From positions 1-64,000 of the forward strand of contig CAVPBN010000004.1 in NCBI GenBank assembly GCA_963701815.1: 64,000 nucleotides of DNA, written 5' to 3'. Positions 10,062 through 18,467 of this stretch are shown here, one piece after another; the first letter of the stretch is position 1, and each line of letters begins with the position of its first letter. The DNA is from AP-15 sp963701815. Its GTDB lineage: Bacteria > Pseudomonadota > Alphaproteobacteria > ATCC43930 > CGMCC-115725. A program made the translations under genes and the position numbers. The notes below the pieces were generated by a model. It had not been told where the DNA came from, did not search any database, and was given only the letters and a program-made list of their open reading frames with translations.

Positions 10062-10259
10062 CTACGGATGCCGACCGATGGCCCACAGCACCGTCAACGA
10101 GAGCGCATAGAGACGGGCGACGGCAAATGCCGCCGCCGCTGCGCATCGCGTCCACTTCGCCAAACCGTATCCGCGCTGCGTCCGCGGCAATATGACGGCG
10201 CCGACGAACAGCAGCACGGCGACGGCTGCAAGCAGGCGGATCAGCCGATCGTCCGGCAT
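10062..10259 (-). CDS. Small hypothetical membrane protein
   Basis: A 65-residue ORF starts MPDDRLIRLLAAVAVLLFVG and has two hydrophobic stretches, consistent with two transmembrane helices joined by a short basic loop. A GAGG ribosome-site-like sequence sits just before the ATG. It lies between the truncated amidohydrolase and the transporter binding-protein gene, on the same strand as both. I recognise no family. In DNA this GC-rich, short ORFs arise by chance, so it is a tentative call. Confidence 0.35.
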   Translation of the reverse strand: MPDDRLIRLLAAVAVLLFVGAVILPRTQRGYGLAKWTRCAAAAAFAVARLYALSLTVLWAIGRHP

Positions 10260-10338
10260 CCGGCCTCAGTCAAAAACGGCGAGCCGCCGCTGCCGGAAGG
10301 CGGCGTCCGACCCGCGCCGCCGATCGGACCAGCTATCC

Positions 10339-11254
10339 CTAGGCCCGGCCGGCAGCCAGGTTGTCGCGCCGTTTGGCGGCGGCGGCAGCCTTGGCGAAGT
10401 CGTCCTCGGCAAAAGCCGTAGAGGCGGGCGCGACCGCTCAGGATCTCGCCGCCGATCGCGGGGTGATGCTGGCATTGGTCAGCACCCGGTTCGAGACTTC
10501 GGGGAAACTCGAATTGAAATGCGGGAAATCGCTCGACACGCAGATATTGTCGGAGCCGCCGAGCAATTCGACGGTGGCGCCGACCTCGCGCTCGCCGCTC
10601 TCGATCGTCGAGAAGCAGTTGTGCTGCCAATATTCGAGCGGCGACAGTTTCAGATAGGGCGCGTCGGAATCGTGGTGCTGGCGCAGATCCCATTCGATCC
10701 GGCCCAGCAGCCCCGGCACCCACCAGCTCTGCGCCTCGAGAAACGCCACTTTGAGGCGCGGGTAGAACTCGAAGATGTCGCCCAGCATCAGCGCGATCAG
10801 CCCCAATTGCATCTCGGTCGAGTGGCTGGCGACATGGCGCATAAAGCGGTTTTCGCCGAACCGCGGCTCGATCGTCGAATAGTACGAGCCGGTGCCCTCG
10901 TGGAAGCAGAGCGGGACCTGCATCTCCTGCAGCATGCCGTAGAGCGGGTCCCAATAATTGGAATGCCAATGGTGGCCGTTGACGTAGTTGGGCCGAACAA
11001 AGGCGCCGACGCCGCCATATTCGGCGACGCAGCGGTGCAATTCCCGACAGGCGAGGTTGACGTCATGGATCGGCAGCATCGCCGCCATCTTCAACTGGTC
11101 AGGGCTGTGCTGGATGAATTCGTGCAGCCAGTCATTGTAGGGGCGCGGCAGATCACGGCCGAGAGCTGCGGGTCATGTTGTCGCGCGCCAGGAACGACAG
11201 GCCGGCGGTCGGAAACAGCACGGCGACGTCGACGAACCGGTATCCCTCTTTCAT
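10339..11254 (-). pseudogene. Amidohydrolase 2-type protein, 5'-truncated and frameshifted
   Basis: The sequence clearly encodes a PF04909 amidohydrolase: DVAVLFPTAGLSFLARDN, MLPIHDVNLACREL, NYVNGHHWHSNYWDPLYG, CFHEGTGSYY, AFLEAQSWWVPGLL and SSDFPHFNSSFPEV. The usual N-terminal 80-90 residues with the metal-binding HxH are missing, because the only start is MKEGYRF at 11254. Four indels break the rest: near 11173 (a base short after NM), near 11150, near 10461 (ITP-AIGGEIL) and near 10415 (LYGF-AEDDF). After correction the C-terminus is ordinary. It could be a relic, or an intact gene damaged in the assembly and fused to foreign upstream sequence. Confidence 0.75.
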
Positions 11255-11387
11255 CCCTTGCTCCGCTTACTGTGACCATGCGCGACGTGGCCTCGCCATC
11301 GGCGGCGTCTTTTGCGGGATGTATTGCGCTGCTCCGGCCGGCGTCGCCAGCCGAATCCGGCCGCGCGCCGAGCCGGAGCCCGCACGA

Positions 11388-12068
11388 TTATCGCACCAGC
11401 GCCAGCACCGCCAGGTAATGGGAGGCGGCCCCAGCCAGGACGAAGCCGTGCCAGATCGCCCGGTGAAACGGCAATCGGCGCCACAAAAAGAATACAATCC
11501 CGATCGTATAGAATGCGCCGCCCAGCATGATCAGGCCCGCCACCGGGCGCGAGGAGACAGCCGGGCCGACCGCGATCATCGCGGCCCAGCCGAGCGTGAC
11601 GTAGATCGCGGCGGAGCGATGGATGCGCCCGATCGGATAGCGCAGCTTGACGAAAATGCCGGCGGCGGCGATGAGCCAGACCATGGCGGCGCGGCCGTAA
11701 CCGCCGCCGCCGATGGCGAACGGGGTGGCGGTGGCGGCGATCATCGCAAAGATCGCGGCATGGTCGAGCCGGCGCAGCAGCCCGCGGCGCGGCGAGTCGA
11801 GCGCTGCCGCGTAGCACAGCGCGCAGCCGAACATTACCGGCAATGCCGCGGCATAGACTGCGATTGCGGCGACGATCGGCGCCGTGCGCGGCGCGGCGAA
11901 TGCCGTCGCGAGCAAGGCGATTGCGCCGACCGAGCCGAGCAGCAGCCCGGTTGCCAGCACGGCGAAATCGCCTCTGCGCTCGGCCGGGCTCGACGACCAT
12001 GCCGGCCGAACGGGCCGGCGCTCCGTTCCGATCCCGGCCGAGGCGGTCGCTTTCGCCGATGCGGTCAC
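11388..12068 (-). CDS. Hemolysin III / PAQR-family membrane protein
   Basis: This 226-residue polytopic protein belongs to the hemolysin III (YqfA/PAQR-like) family, with about seven hydrophobic helices. Family landmarks include RLDHAAIFAMIAATATPF, the MVWLIAAAGIFVK helix and the histidine-bearing FHRAIWHGFVLAGAASHY near the C-terminus. These S/D/H positions form the putative metal site of the alkaline ceramidase-PAQR superfamily. The name is historical and the bacterial function is poorly defined. The GTG at 12068 overlaps the stop of the isomerase gene (GTGA), which fixes the start and indicates co-transcription. Confidence 0.82.
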   Translation of the reverse strand: MTASAKATASAGIGTERRPVRPAWSSSPAERRGDFAVLATGLLLGSVGAIALLATAFAAPRTAPIVAAIAVYAAALPVMFGCALCYAAALDSPRRGLLRRLDHAAIFAMIAATATPFAIGGGGYGRAAMVWLIAAAGIFVKLRYPIGRIHRSAAIYVTLGWAAMIAVGPAVSSRPVAGLIMLGGAFYTIGIVFFLWRRLPFHRAIWHGFVLAGAASHYLAVLALVR

Positions 12069-12709
12069 CCGGCGTCGGGCTGTTTCGAGGGATGCGCCTC
12101 GGCGAAGGACGGCATCGCCATGCAGTTGTCGTGAATCCGCATGATCCGCGGATAAGGGTCGAGCGGGCAGTCGAAGGTTTTGGCCGGGGTGACCTGCGTC
12201 ACCAGGCAGATGTCGGCGATAGTCGGGTGCGCGCCATGGCAGAACGCCCCGCTCGCCGGATGCTCGGCGAGCAATGCCTCGATCGCCGCCAGCCCAGTGG
12301 TCAGCCAATGTTGGATCCAGCCGGCTCGCTGCGCGTCGCTGAGCTTCAGCTCGTCGCTCATATAATGCCGGATGCGCGGTACGATCAGCGGATGTGAATC
12401 CGCGGCGTTGATCAGCCCGACGGCGCGCACCCAGGCGCGCGACGCCGGGTCGGCCGGCAGCAATGGCGGCTTCGGGTAGCGCTCTTCGAGATATTCGAGA
12501 ATCGCCAGCGACTGGAACAGCTTGACCTCTCCGTCGATCAAGGTCGGCACGACCATCTGCGGGTTGATCGCCCGGTAATCGGCGGCGAACTGGTCGCCGC
12601 GTTCGAGGTGCAGAAACGTGTCGTCATGCGCCAGCCCCTTGAGGTTCAAGGCGATGCGGACGCGGAAACTAGCCTGTGAGCGGTAGTAGGTGTAGAGTTT
12701 CAAAAGCAT
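12065..12709 (-). CDS. maiA: Maleylacetoacetate isomerase-like zeta-class glutathione S-transferase
   Basis: A 214-residue glutathione transferase of the zeta class, whose members isomerise maleylacetoacetate or maleylpyruvate in tyrosine and aromatic catabolism. It starts MLLKLYTYYRSQASFRVRIA, carrying the zeta signature SSxxSxRVRIAL with S-Q-A-S in place of the S-C-S variant. NPQMVVPTLIDGEVKLFQS and the LAILEYLEERYP glutathione-site helix follow, and a C-terminal helical domain holds the TIADICL motif. It is followed in a 4-base overlap by hemolysin III. Other tyrosine-pathway genes are not in the window, so the physiological substrate is inferred from the family only. Confidence 0.85.
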   Translation of the reverse strand: MLLKLYTYYRSQASFRVRIALNLKGLAHDDTFLHLERGDQFAADYRAINPQMVVPTLIDGEVKLFQSLAILEYLEERYPKPPLLPADPASRAWVRAVGLINAADSHPLIVPRIRHYMSDELKLSDAQRAGWIQHWLTTGLAAIEALLAEHPASGAFCHGAHPTIADICLVTQVTPAKTFDCPLDPYPRIMRIHDNCMAMPSFAEAHPSKQPDAG

Positions 12710-12824
12710 CTCCGATCGGATCGGCGGGACCGTGGTTGATCGCGACCGGCTGGTCAATATCACCTTTCGCGCAACCGCCCGATCGGTCCGGACGATGCGA
12801 ATATCCGCAGGCTGAGGCTTCTCG

Positions 12825-13862
12825 ATGGGGCATATCGACCTTCGCTCGGACACCGTGACCCTACCAGCCGCCGGCATGCGGCAGGCGATGGCCGCGGCGC
12901 CGGTCGGCGACGACCAGTATGGCGAGGACCCGTCGGTCAATCTGCTGCAGCAGCGGATTGCCGGCCTGCTCGGCAAGGAGGCCGCGCTGTTCGTGCCGAG
13001 CGGGACGATGGCAAACCAGATCGGCCTAAAGATCCTGACCCGTCCTGGCGACGAGGTCGTGCTCGGCGACGAGGCGCATATCGTCTGGCATGAATCGGGC
13101 GCCGGCGCGGCGAATTCCGGCGTGCAGTTCTCGGTTGTCGGCCGGAGCGGCCTGTTCACCGCCGCCGATCTGCGGGCCGCCTACAAACCGCCCGGGCATA
13201 TCGTCTTCCCGCCGACGGGTTTGGTCGCGGTCGAGAACACCCATAATCGCGGCGGCGGGGTCGTCTTCCCGCAAGATCAGGCCGAGGCGATCGGCGCCGC
13301 GGCGCATGAACTCGGCATCGCCAGCTATCTCGACGGCGCCCGGCTGTTCAACGCCGCGGCCGCTTCCGGCCGCAGGCTCGCCGATCTCGCGGCCCCGTTC
13401 GACCTGGTCTCCGTGGCTTTGTCGAAAGGTCTCGGCTGTCCGGTCGGCAGCGTGCTCGCCGGCCGCTATGCCGATATCGCGCGCGCCCACCGCGCCCGGC
13501 GCATGTTCGGCGGGGCGATGCGTCAGGCCGGCATTCTGGCAGCGGCCGGGCTGTGGGCGCTCGACCACCATCTCGACCGGCTGGCCGAGGACCATGTCAA
13601 TGCCCGGCTGCTGGCCGAAAAGCTGGCCGGGTTGCGCGGGGTCGAACTCGACCTGGCGACCGTACAGACCAACATCGTGATCTTTCGCATGGCCGAGGGC
13701 ATGCCGGACGCGGCGGCGATCGTCGCGAGGGCCGCCGAAGCCGGGGTTCTGGTCTCGGTCTTTGGCGTGCGCACCGTGCGCGCTGTCACCCATCTCGATG
13801 TCGGCCGCGAGGAATGCTGCCATGCCGCCGATCTCCTCGCCGATATTATCGAGCATTGCTGA
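12825..13862 (+). CDS. ltaE: Low-specificity L-threonine aldolase
   Basis: A 345-residue PLP enzyme of fold type I that cleaves L-threonine or allo-threonine to glycine and acetaldehyde. It opens HIDLRSDTVTLPAAGMRQAM, a diagnostic threonine aldolase start, then GEDPSVNLLQ, FVPSGTMANQIG, VENTHNRGGG, YLDGARLFNA and the PLP lysine in SVALSKGLGCPVGS. The ATG at 12825 follows GAGG at a good distance. It is divergent from maiA, with about 115 bases between the starts, so promoters for both probably sit there. Length and motifs are normal. Confidence 0.93.
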   Translation: MGHIDLRSDTVTLPAAGMRQAMAAAPVGDDQYGEDPSVNLLQQRIAGLLGKEAALFVPSGTMANQIGLKILTRPGDEVVLGDEAHIVWHESGAGAANSGVQFSVVGRSGLFTAADLRAAYKPPGHIVFPPTGLVAVENTHNRGGGVVFPQDQAEAIGAAAHELGIASYLDGARLFNAAAASGRRLADLAAPFDLVSVALSKGLGCPVGSVLAGRYADIARAHRARRMFGGAMRQAGILAAAGLWALDHHLDRLAEDHVNARLLAEKLAGLRGVELDLATVQTNIVIFRMAEGMPDAAAIVARAAEAGVLVSVFGVRTVRAVTHLDVGREECCHAADLLADIIEHC

Positions 13863-13897
13863 CCCGCGATCCCTTGGTGGGCGGTGCCGGACAGAGT

Positions 13898-13915
13898 GCG
13901 AGCAAGCGTGCTCGC
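13898..13915. terminator. Hairpin downstream of the threonine aldolase
   Basis: GCGAGCA (13898-13904) pairs perfectly with TGCTCGC (13909-13915) across the 4-base loop AGCG, about 35 bases after the ltaE stop. No T-run follows, so it is at best a weak or Rho-assisted terminator, or simply a stable mRNA 3' end. Confidence 0.4.
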
Positions 13916-13983
13916 GGATTCGTGAGCGCCCTTTTCGGTTGGCGTGCGCACCGGCATTTCGGCGAGCCGCAGCAGCAAGGTCA

Positions 13984-15345
13984 TCAGCCAGGTCGCCCAT
14001 AACAACGCCAGGGACCGCGCCGCCATCTTGTCTGGCGCAGCCCGGAAATCAACCCGTGTGAGCAGGTACAGGTGCTGGCGAGAAATTCGACGAGCGCCGC
14101 GCGTTTGGGCTGGTGGCCATTCTCGTCGAGCGGCCGCGATAATTCCGTGCCCTGGCGCGCGGTCAGCGTGTCGGAGAACAGCAGGTCCGAGCCAAATGCC
14201 GTCTTGATCCTGTGATTTTTCGCGAGCGTGTACGCTTTGTCGGTGGCGGCAATAACCCGAAGTTGCTGATCCCGGCTTTGGCCGGTCAGGCAAATGGAGT
14301 CGTCGTCTCCGACAAATGGCTGGATGCTCAACCAAACGCCCTTCTCGGACATCACCTTGGCCGTCGCTTCGTCCATCAGATGACCATGCTCGATGCACCT
14401 GGCCCCGGCGGCGATCGCCCTCTGGATCGTCGCCGACGTATAGGCGTGCACCGTGGCGTAGGTGGCCCAGTCTTCGGCCGCTTCGACCCCCGCGCGCAAT
14501 TCGAGCTCGGTGAAACCGGCAGCGTCCAGCGGGCTGCGCGGTGTTGATATGCCGCCGCTTCCCACGAGCTTGATCTGCGATGCAGCCTGCATGAGTTGCT
14601 CGCGCACGCGCTGCCGGACCGCATCCGGCCCATCGGCGATGATGCTGCCGCCCGATTGCTCGACGCGACTGAGCGTGCCGCCGACACTCGGCAGGTCGGA
14701 CAACGGACGCAGGTCGCCATGCCCACCGGTGGCCGTTATCATGGCGCCCGACGGATAAATGCGAGGGCCCGGCACGAGCCCTTCGTCGATCGCCTGCTTC
14801 AACGCGAAGGCAGGGCCGCCAAGATCCCGGACCGTGGTGAAACCGCGCATCAATGTGCGTTCAGCCTCCGCGCTGGCGGCGAGATGGATGTAGCCGACCT
14901 CCGCGGCCATCAAAGCCGAGAGCGGCAGCGCGGCAAAGATGGAATGCCAATGCGCGTCGATCAGGCCCGGCATGAGGACCAGGCCACCGCAATCGATCAC
15001 ATGCGCACCGTCTGGCGCAGCCGGGTTGCCCTGCGCCACGGCCTTGATCCGGTTGCCTTCAACGAGCAAGCGAAGACCGTCGCGCAATGTGCTGGCGCTT
15101 CCGTCGAACAACCGGAAATTCGTGAACAGGATAGGCCGCGGCGGCTGCCCGGCCACCGGCGCCGGCTGCGCAGTGGCGAATTTAGGCAGGCCAAGCGATG
15201 CAAGCGAGGCGCCCACACCCGCAACAAAGCCGCGTCGTGAAAGATCCGCACCGATCCGACGCGTCAGAGATTGAACTTCATGCCTATGGCAGAGGCAACC
15301 GGCATGACCGGCCAAATCTGGCTCATTCGATGTGCAGGACAGCAT
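13984..15345 (-). CDS. Tat-exported amidohydrolase (imidazolonepropionase-like), C-terminus altered
   Basis: The 453-residue frame starts at an ATG behind GGGGAGGT and carries a twin-arginine motif (LSRRGFVAG) followed by a hydrophobic stretch ending at about KFATAQ, so export by Tat is likely. The mature part is a PF01979-type amidohydrolase: NFRLFDG, GGLVLMPGLIDAHWH (metal-site DxHxH variant DAHWH), TTVRDLGG, KLVGSGGI, VHAYT and IEHGHLMDE, then FGSDLLF. The last 25 or so residues (from about CSHGLISGL) do not match the family, which normally continues for another 70-90 residues through the GTLADLLLVDG segment. A rearrangement near 14060 therefore probably replaced the 3' end. Activity is doubtful. 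Confidence 0.7.
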   Translation of the reverse strand: MLSCTSNEPDLAGHAGCLCHRHEVQSLTRRIGADLSRRGFVAGVGASLASLGLPKFATAQPAPVAGQPPRPILFTNFRLFDGSASTLRDGLRLLVEGNRIKAVAQGNPAAPDGAHVIDCGGLVLMPGLIDAHWHSIFAALPLSALMAAEVGYIHLAASAEAERTLMRGFTTVRDLGGPAFALKQAIDEGLVPGPRIYPSGAMITATGGHGDLRPLSDLPSVGGTLSRVEQSGGSIIADGPDAVRQRVREQLMQAASQIKLVGSGGISTPRSPLDAAGFTELELRAGVEAAEDWATYATVHAYTSATIQRAIAAGARCIEHGHLMDEATAKVMSEKGVWLSIQPFVGDDDSICLTGQSRDQQLRVIAATDKAYTLAKNHRIKTAFGSDLLFSDTLTARQGTELSRPLDENGHQPKRAALVEFLASTCTCSHGLISGLRQTRWRRGPWRCYGRPG

Positions 15346-15799
15346 GCCCACCTCCCCAACGAGATTAGGTTGATACAAGCGATCTCGCGCGCCAAAGAGC
15401 CTAGCGCTCAAAATCTGTTTCGATCCGGTCTCGCTCGAAGTGCCGCGCTCGTGTCCTGCGAAATCGAACGGGCCGGCGCGCCACTCTTTTTGCCTCTGCG
15501 GAAAGCCTAACCTCGGTCTGCTCACGGGGCGGCTCTGGGAAGCCTGCCTGGAGATTTCCCTTCGATACCTGCGGCTCGCGCTTGATCCGATCATCAGCCT
15601 CTACGCTGGCGGCCTGTAGGTTCGCGAGATGAACTACAACCGGGCTGGGGTGGCACCTATGGCGGATTTGTCGGTTTCCGACACCGCCGCAGCCGGCACA
15701 AGCTCGGCTGCCTGTCGGACACGGTGACCATGGGCAAATTCTTGCCTCGCCTTACACGGAGTAGGAGCAGAATAGCGCCTTGGGGGGATCGCGCAGCGC
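15346..15799. other. Intergenic stretch with no recognisable gene
   Basis: About 450 bases separate the ribosome site of the Tat amidohydrolase from the first readable block of the oxidoreductase remnant. Open frames here are short and show no family resemblance. The GGGGAGGT ribosome site of the minus-strand amidohydrolase lies at its left edge, so that gene's promoter should be inside. I found no tRNA, convincing terminator or repeat. Confidence 0.5.
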
Positions 15800-16320
15800 C
15801 AGGGGCGAGCAATCGGTGTCGAGGGCAGGCTCGTCGAGTGCGACGGCGTCGCGATCGCGATGGGGCTTTGGTCGATCCTGGCTTCGTGGCTGCCGCTGCC
15901 GGCGGTGTTTGGTTTGACAGGCCACAGCCTCGTCTTCGACACCGGAACAGCTATCCCGGTGGAGGCCGCTTTCATCGAATGCCGGGAGCGGAGCGGGGGT
16001 GATGTTCACACCCGAACTTTTCCCCGCACCGATGGGGGCGATGTGCCGCATTATGTCGCCGGTCCTGGCCTCGGCGACGATCGTGGCGCGGCAAGCATGC
16101 TATCGCCCGGCCACCTGAACGCGCCCGCGACAGGTGAAGCGATGGCGGAGCTGATTGTCGACGGCACCGCTCAGACGGCCGACCTGGCGCCGTTCGACAC
16201 TGGCACGCCTGCCGCACCTCGACCCGGGGCGTCTGCGCCCGAGCACCTAAGCTGCGCCCGCGGATGCATGTTCCCGACGTGGGCGTGTGGCTGCTCAAAC
16301 GGTATGACGAGTTAGCGACC
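15800..16320 (+). pseudogene. Decayed FAD-dependent oxidoreductase (DAO family) C-terminal fragment
   Basis: Readable blocks are AIAMGLWSILASWLPLPAV, GHSLVFDTGTAIPVEAAFI, ECRERSGGDVHTRTFPRTDG and, after frame breaks, LSPGHLN, ATGEAMAELIVDGTAQTAD and LAPFD. These correspond to the C-terminal half of glycine/D-amino acid oxidase-like flavoproteins: substrate-domain strands, then the FAD-contacting GHxN-TG-A-AEL and the terminal DLAPFDPxR. At least one frame break and several losses separate the blocks, and the N-terminal dinucleotide-binding half is missing. It is the second dead member of this family in the window. Confidence 0.6.
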
Positions 16321-16425
16321 GGCCGAGGCTTTAGCGACCACGCGAGGCCATCATCGCCTACGACGGTCCATCCACATATGTTGGACAGGGACAGGCGAAT
16401 CATGATCTTAAATACATGGTTTTAT

Positions 16426-16501
16426 TGGCGTCCCCTACCGGATTCGAACCGGTGTTGCCGCCGTGAGAGGGCGATGTCCTGGGCCTCTAGACGAAGGGGA
16501 C
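16426..16501 (-). tRNA. tRNA-Glu, anticodon CTC
   Basis: The minus strand folds into a full cloverleaf: acceptor GTCCCCT/AGGGGAC, D-arm GTCTAGAGGCCCAGGAC, anticodon stem TCGCC/GGCGG with loop CTCTCAC (anticodon CTC, glutamate), T-arm ACCGGTTCGAATCCGGT and an encoded 3' CCA at 16426-16428. The length is 76 bases. One flank is a pseudogene region, so it might have served as an integration site, although I see no attachment repeat. Confidence 0.95.
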
Positions 16502-16584
16502 GAGGCGCTCGGCATTAGATAGCGGCTGTGTCGCAGCGAGGCAAGCGGATGGTCCGCTGCCAGCCGATTCACAGAAACTCCAGC

Positions 16585-17070
16585 TTATTCCCGGAAATTG
16601 AGGTATTGTAGCGGCTGCTCGACCTTCAGTTCGCGCACGGCGACGATGGCGCTCTGCAGATCGTCGCGCTTTTTGCCGGTTACGCGAACTTCCTCGCCCT
16701 GGACCGAGACCTGCACCTTGAGCTTCTTGTCCTTGATCTCGCGGATCAACTGCCGAGCGAGATCGGCCCCGACCCCCTGGCGCAGCGCGATCGTCTGCCG
16801 CAGCGTGTTGCCCGAGGCCTTTTCCGGCGGCTTGTAGTCGAGCGCCCCGGGCTCGACCTTGCGCCGGGTCAAATGCACCTTCAGCAATTCGTGCATCTGC
16901 TTGAGCTTGAGATCGTCGTCGGCGATCAGGGTGAGGGCGCCCTCCTTGCGTTCGATTGTGCATTTGCTGCCCTTGAAGTCGAACCGGGTGGCGATCTCGC
17001 GCGCGATCCCGGCGATCGCGTTGTCGACCTCGGCGAGATCGATCCGCGAGACGATGTCAAAGCTCGGCAC
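16585..17070 (-). CDS. yajQ: YajQ-family nucleotide (cyclic di-GMP)-binding protein
   Basis: A 161-residue protein, the normal YajQ length. It begins PSFDIVSRIDLAEVDNAI after a GTG start and contains TRFDFKGSKCTIERKEG, the LIADDDLKLKQMHELL motif and the C-terminal LNFRE that is typical of the family. YajQ proteins have two ferredoxin-like domains; some bind cyclic di-GMP and act with LysR-type regulators. The GTG at 17070 is preceded by GGAGG at a proper distance. The longer ATG frame at 17100 adds an untypical extension, so I chose the GTG. The specific role here is unknown. Confidence 0.9.
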   Translation of the reverse strand: MPSFDIVSRIDLAEVDNAIAGIAREIATRFDFKGSKCTIERKEGALTLIADDDLKLKQMHELLKVHLTRRKVEPGALDYKPPEKASGNTLRQTIALRQGVGADLARQLIREIKDKKLKVQVSVQGEEVRVTGKKRDDLQSAIVAVRELKVEQPLQYLNFRE

Positions 17071-17346
17071 GGGCAATGTCCTCCGCAAATGATCTCGCAC
17101 GCTGCGATATAGCGCGAACGGCCGCGCCGATCAGCCGGAATCGAGTTTTTGCCGGTTGAAAGCCGGTTGCCCCATCGTCGCCTGCAGATGGGTGCAGATG
17201 GGCGGCGTCGACCGTCGGGCGGCGCGGCCGTTCGGTCCTCGCCTCGGCGTTCGCCCCGAACTCGGTATCTTCGGTGCCGGCAGTCATCGGTTCCTCCGTC
17301 TCGCGTCGCACTTGCGCAAGCTCCACCGGAGCCGCCCGGGTTCCGT

Positions 17347-18372
17347 TCACTTGCTGCGGCGAAAGGTGCGCGCCGTCGCCATCAGCGCCGGCTCGGGAGC
17401 AACCGGCGACGCCCAGCCCAGCACCCGGCGCGTCGTGCTGTCATCGACCTGCAGCGACAGCGTCAGCCGGGCTACCAGAGGACCGAGCGGCGGCAATGCG
17501 CGCAGCGCGGCGAACACAGTGGGCGGGACGGCAAACAAGCGAATTCTGCGGTCGAGCCCGGCCGCCAACGCCCGCAGCAAGTCGGGCGTCGCCAGGTCTA
17601 CCGCGTCCCGTGCCAGCAGAATCCGGCCGGCGGCGCTCGGATGGATACAGGCCGAGGCCGTCAGATCGACGAAGTTGTCGAGAAAAATCAGGCTGCGACG
17701 GTTGTCGACGCCGGCAAAGGGCAGCGGCAGCCCGCTGCCCGCGAGCCCGATCAGCGCGCGGAAATTCGCCTTGACACCCGGGCCGTAAACCAGCGGCGGC
17801 CGCAGGATCACGAGTTCGGGTCCGCATTCGCGCGCCGCCTTCAGCAAGGCGCGCTCGATAGCGAGCTTGGCCCGGCCGTATTTGTCGCGCGGCTGCGGCG
17901 GGGTGTCGGGGCGGAACGGCGCGCCCGGCGCAGTCGCCTCGCCGATCGCCCGGATCGAGCTCATATGGACGAAGCGCTTTACCCCGGCCGCCGCGGCCGC
18001 CCGCGCCAACCCCGCCGCGGCTTCGGCCTCGTCGATCTGCGGTGCCTGATCGATGAGCCGCCGATGCGCCCGGGTCGCCAGATGCACGACGACATCGATT
18101 GCCGTCAGCACCTCGGACCAGTCGGTGCGCGGGCCGATCTCGCCGAAGGCGCGCAGCTCGATGCCGGCGGAGGGCGGCGCCGTGGCGCGGGTCAGGCCGA
18201 TCACACTATGGCCCCGCCCGGCGAGGCCGCGGCATAGCGCGCGGCCCACGAAGCCGGCTGCGCCGGTCACCAGAATGCGCGCCAGGCCCCGCCCTCCGCC
18301 AAACCTGCACCCCTCCGATTGCGCAAGCGATCCGACGGCAAATGCCTTAAAGACGATTGCGCTTGGCGGCAA
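17347..18372 (-). CDS. NAD-dependent sugar-nucleotide epimerase/dehydratase
   Basis: An extended short-chain dehydrogenase of the UDP-glucose 4-epimerase-like group. RILVTGAAGFVGRAL carries the GxxGxxG nucleotide site, VVHLATRAHR follows, a serine lies in HMSSIRAIGE, the catalytic pair is YGRAK, and LRPPLVYGPGVKANF is typical of the family. The start is uncertain: TTG at 18372 gives a 341-residue frame, while CTG at 18285 behind GGAGGG would give the usual N-terminus. It is divergent from a glycosyltransferase gene, a pairing common in polysaccharide or lipid-linked sugar synthesis. No substrate can be assigned. Confidence 0.82.
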   Translation of the reverse strand: MPPSAIVFKAFAVGSLAQSEGCRFGGGRGLARILVTGAAGFVGRALCRGLAGRGHSVIGLTRATAPPSAGIELRAFGEIGPRTDWSEVLTAIDVVVHLATRAHRRLIDQAPQIDEAEAAAGLARAAAAAGVKRFVHMSSIRAIGEATAPGAPFRPDTPPQPRDKYGRAKLAIERALLKAARECGPELVILRPPLVYGPGVKANFRALIGLAGSGLPLPFAGVDNRRSLIFLDNFVDLTASACIHPSAAGRILLARDAVDLATPDLLRALAAGLDRRIRLFAVPPTVFAALRALPPLGPLVARLTLSLQVDDSTTRRVLGWASPVAPEPALMATARTFRRSK

Positions 18373-18467
18373 GACCGCGCCGCCGCACCTGGTTTCTTCG
18401 ATCGCCTCGGTCCGCTATGGCCCTCGTCGCTGCGCACTCCTCCGGCCCGTCGCGGCGTTCCGCGCCG

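Noticed and set aside
17057..17350. 97-residue minus-strand frame between the epimerase and yajQ
   Set aside because: It overlaps the yajQ start, has biased low-complexity composition and no family resemblance.
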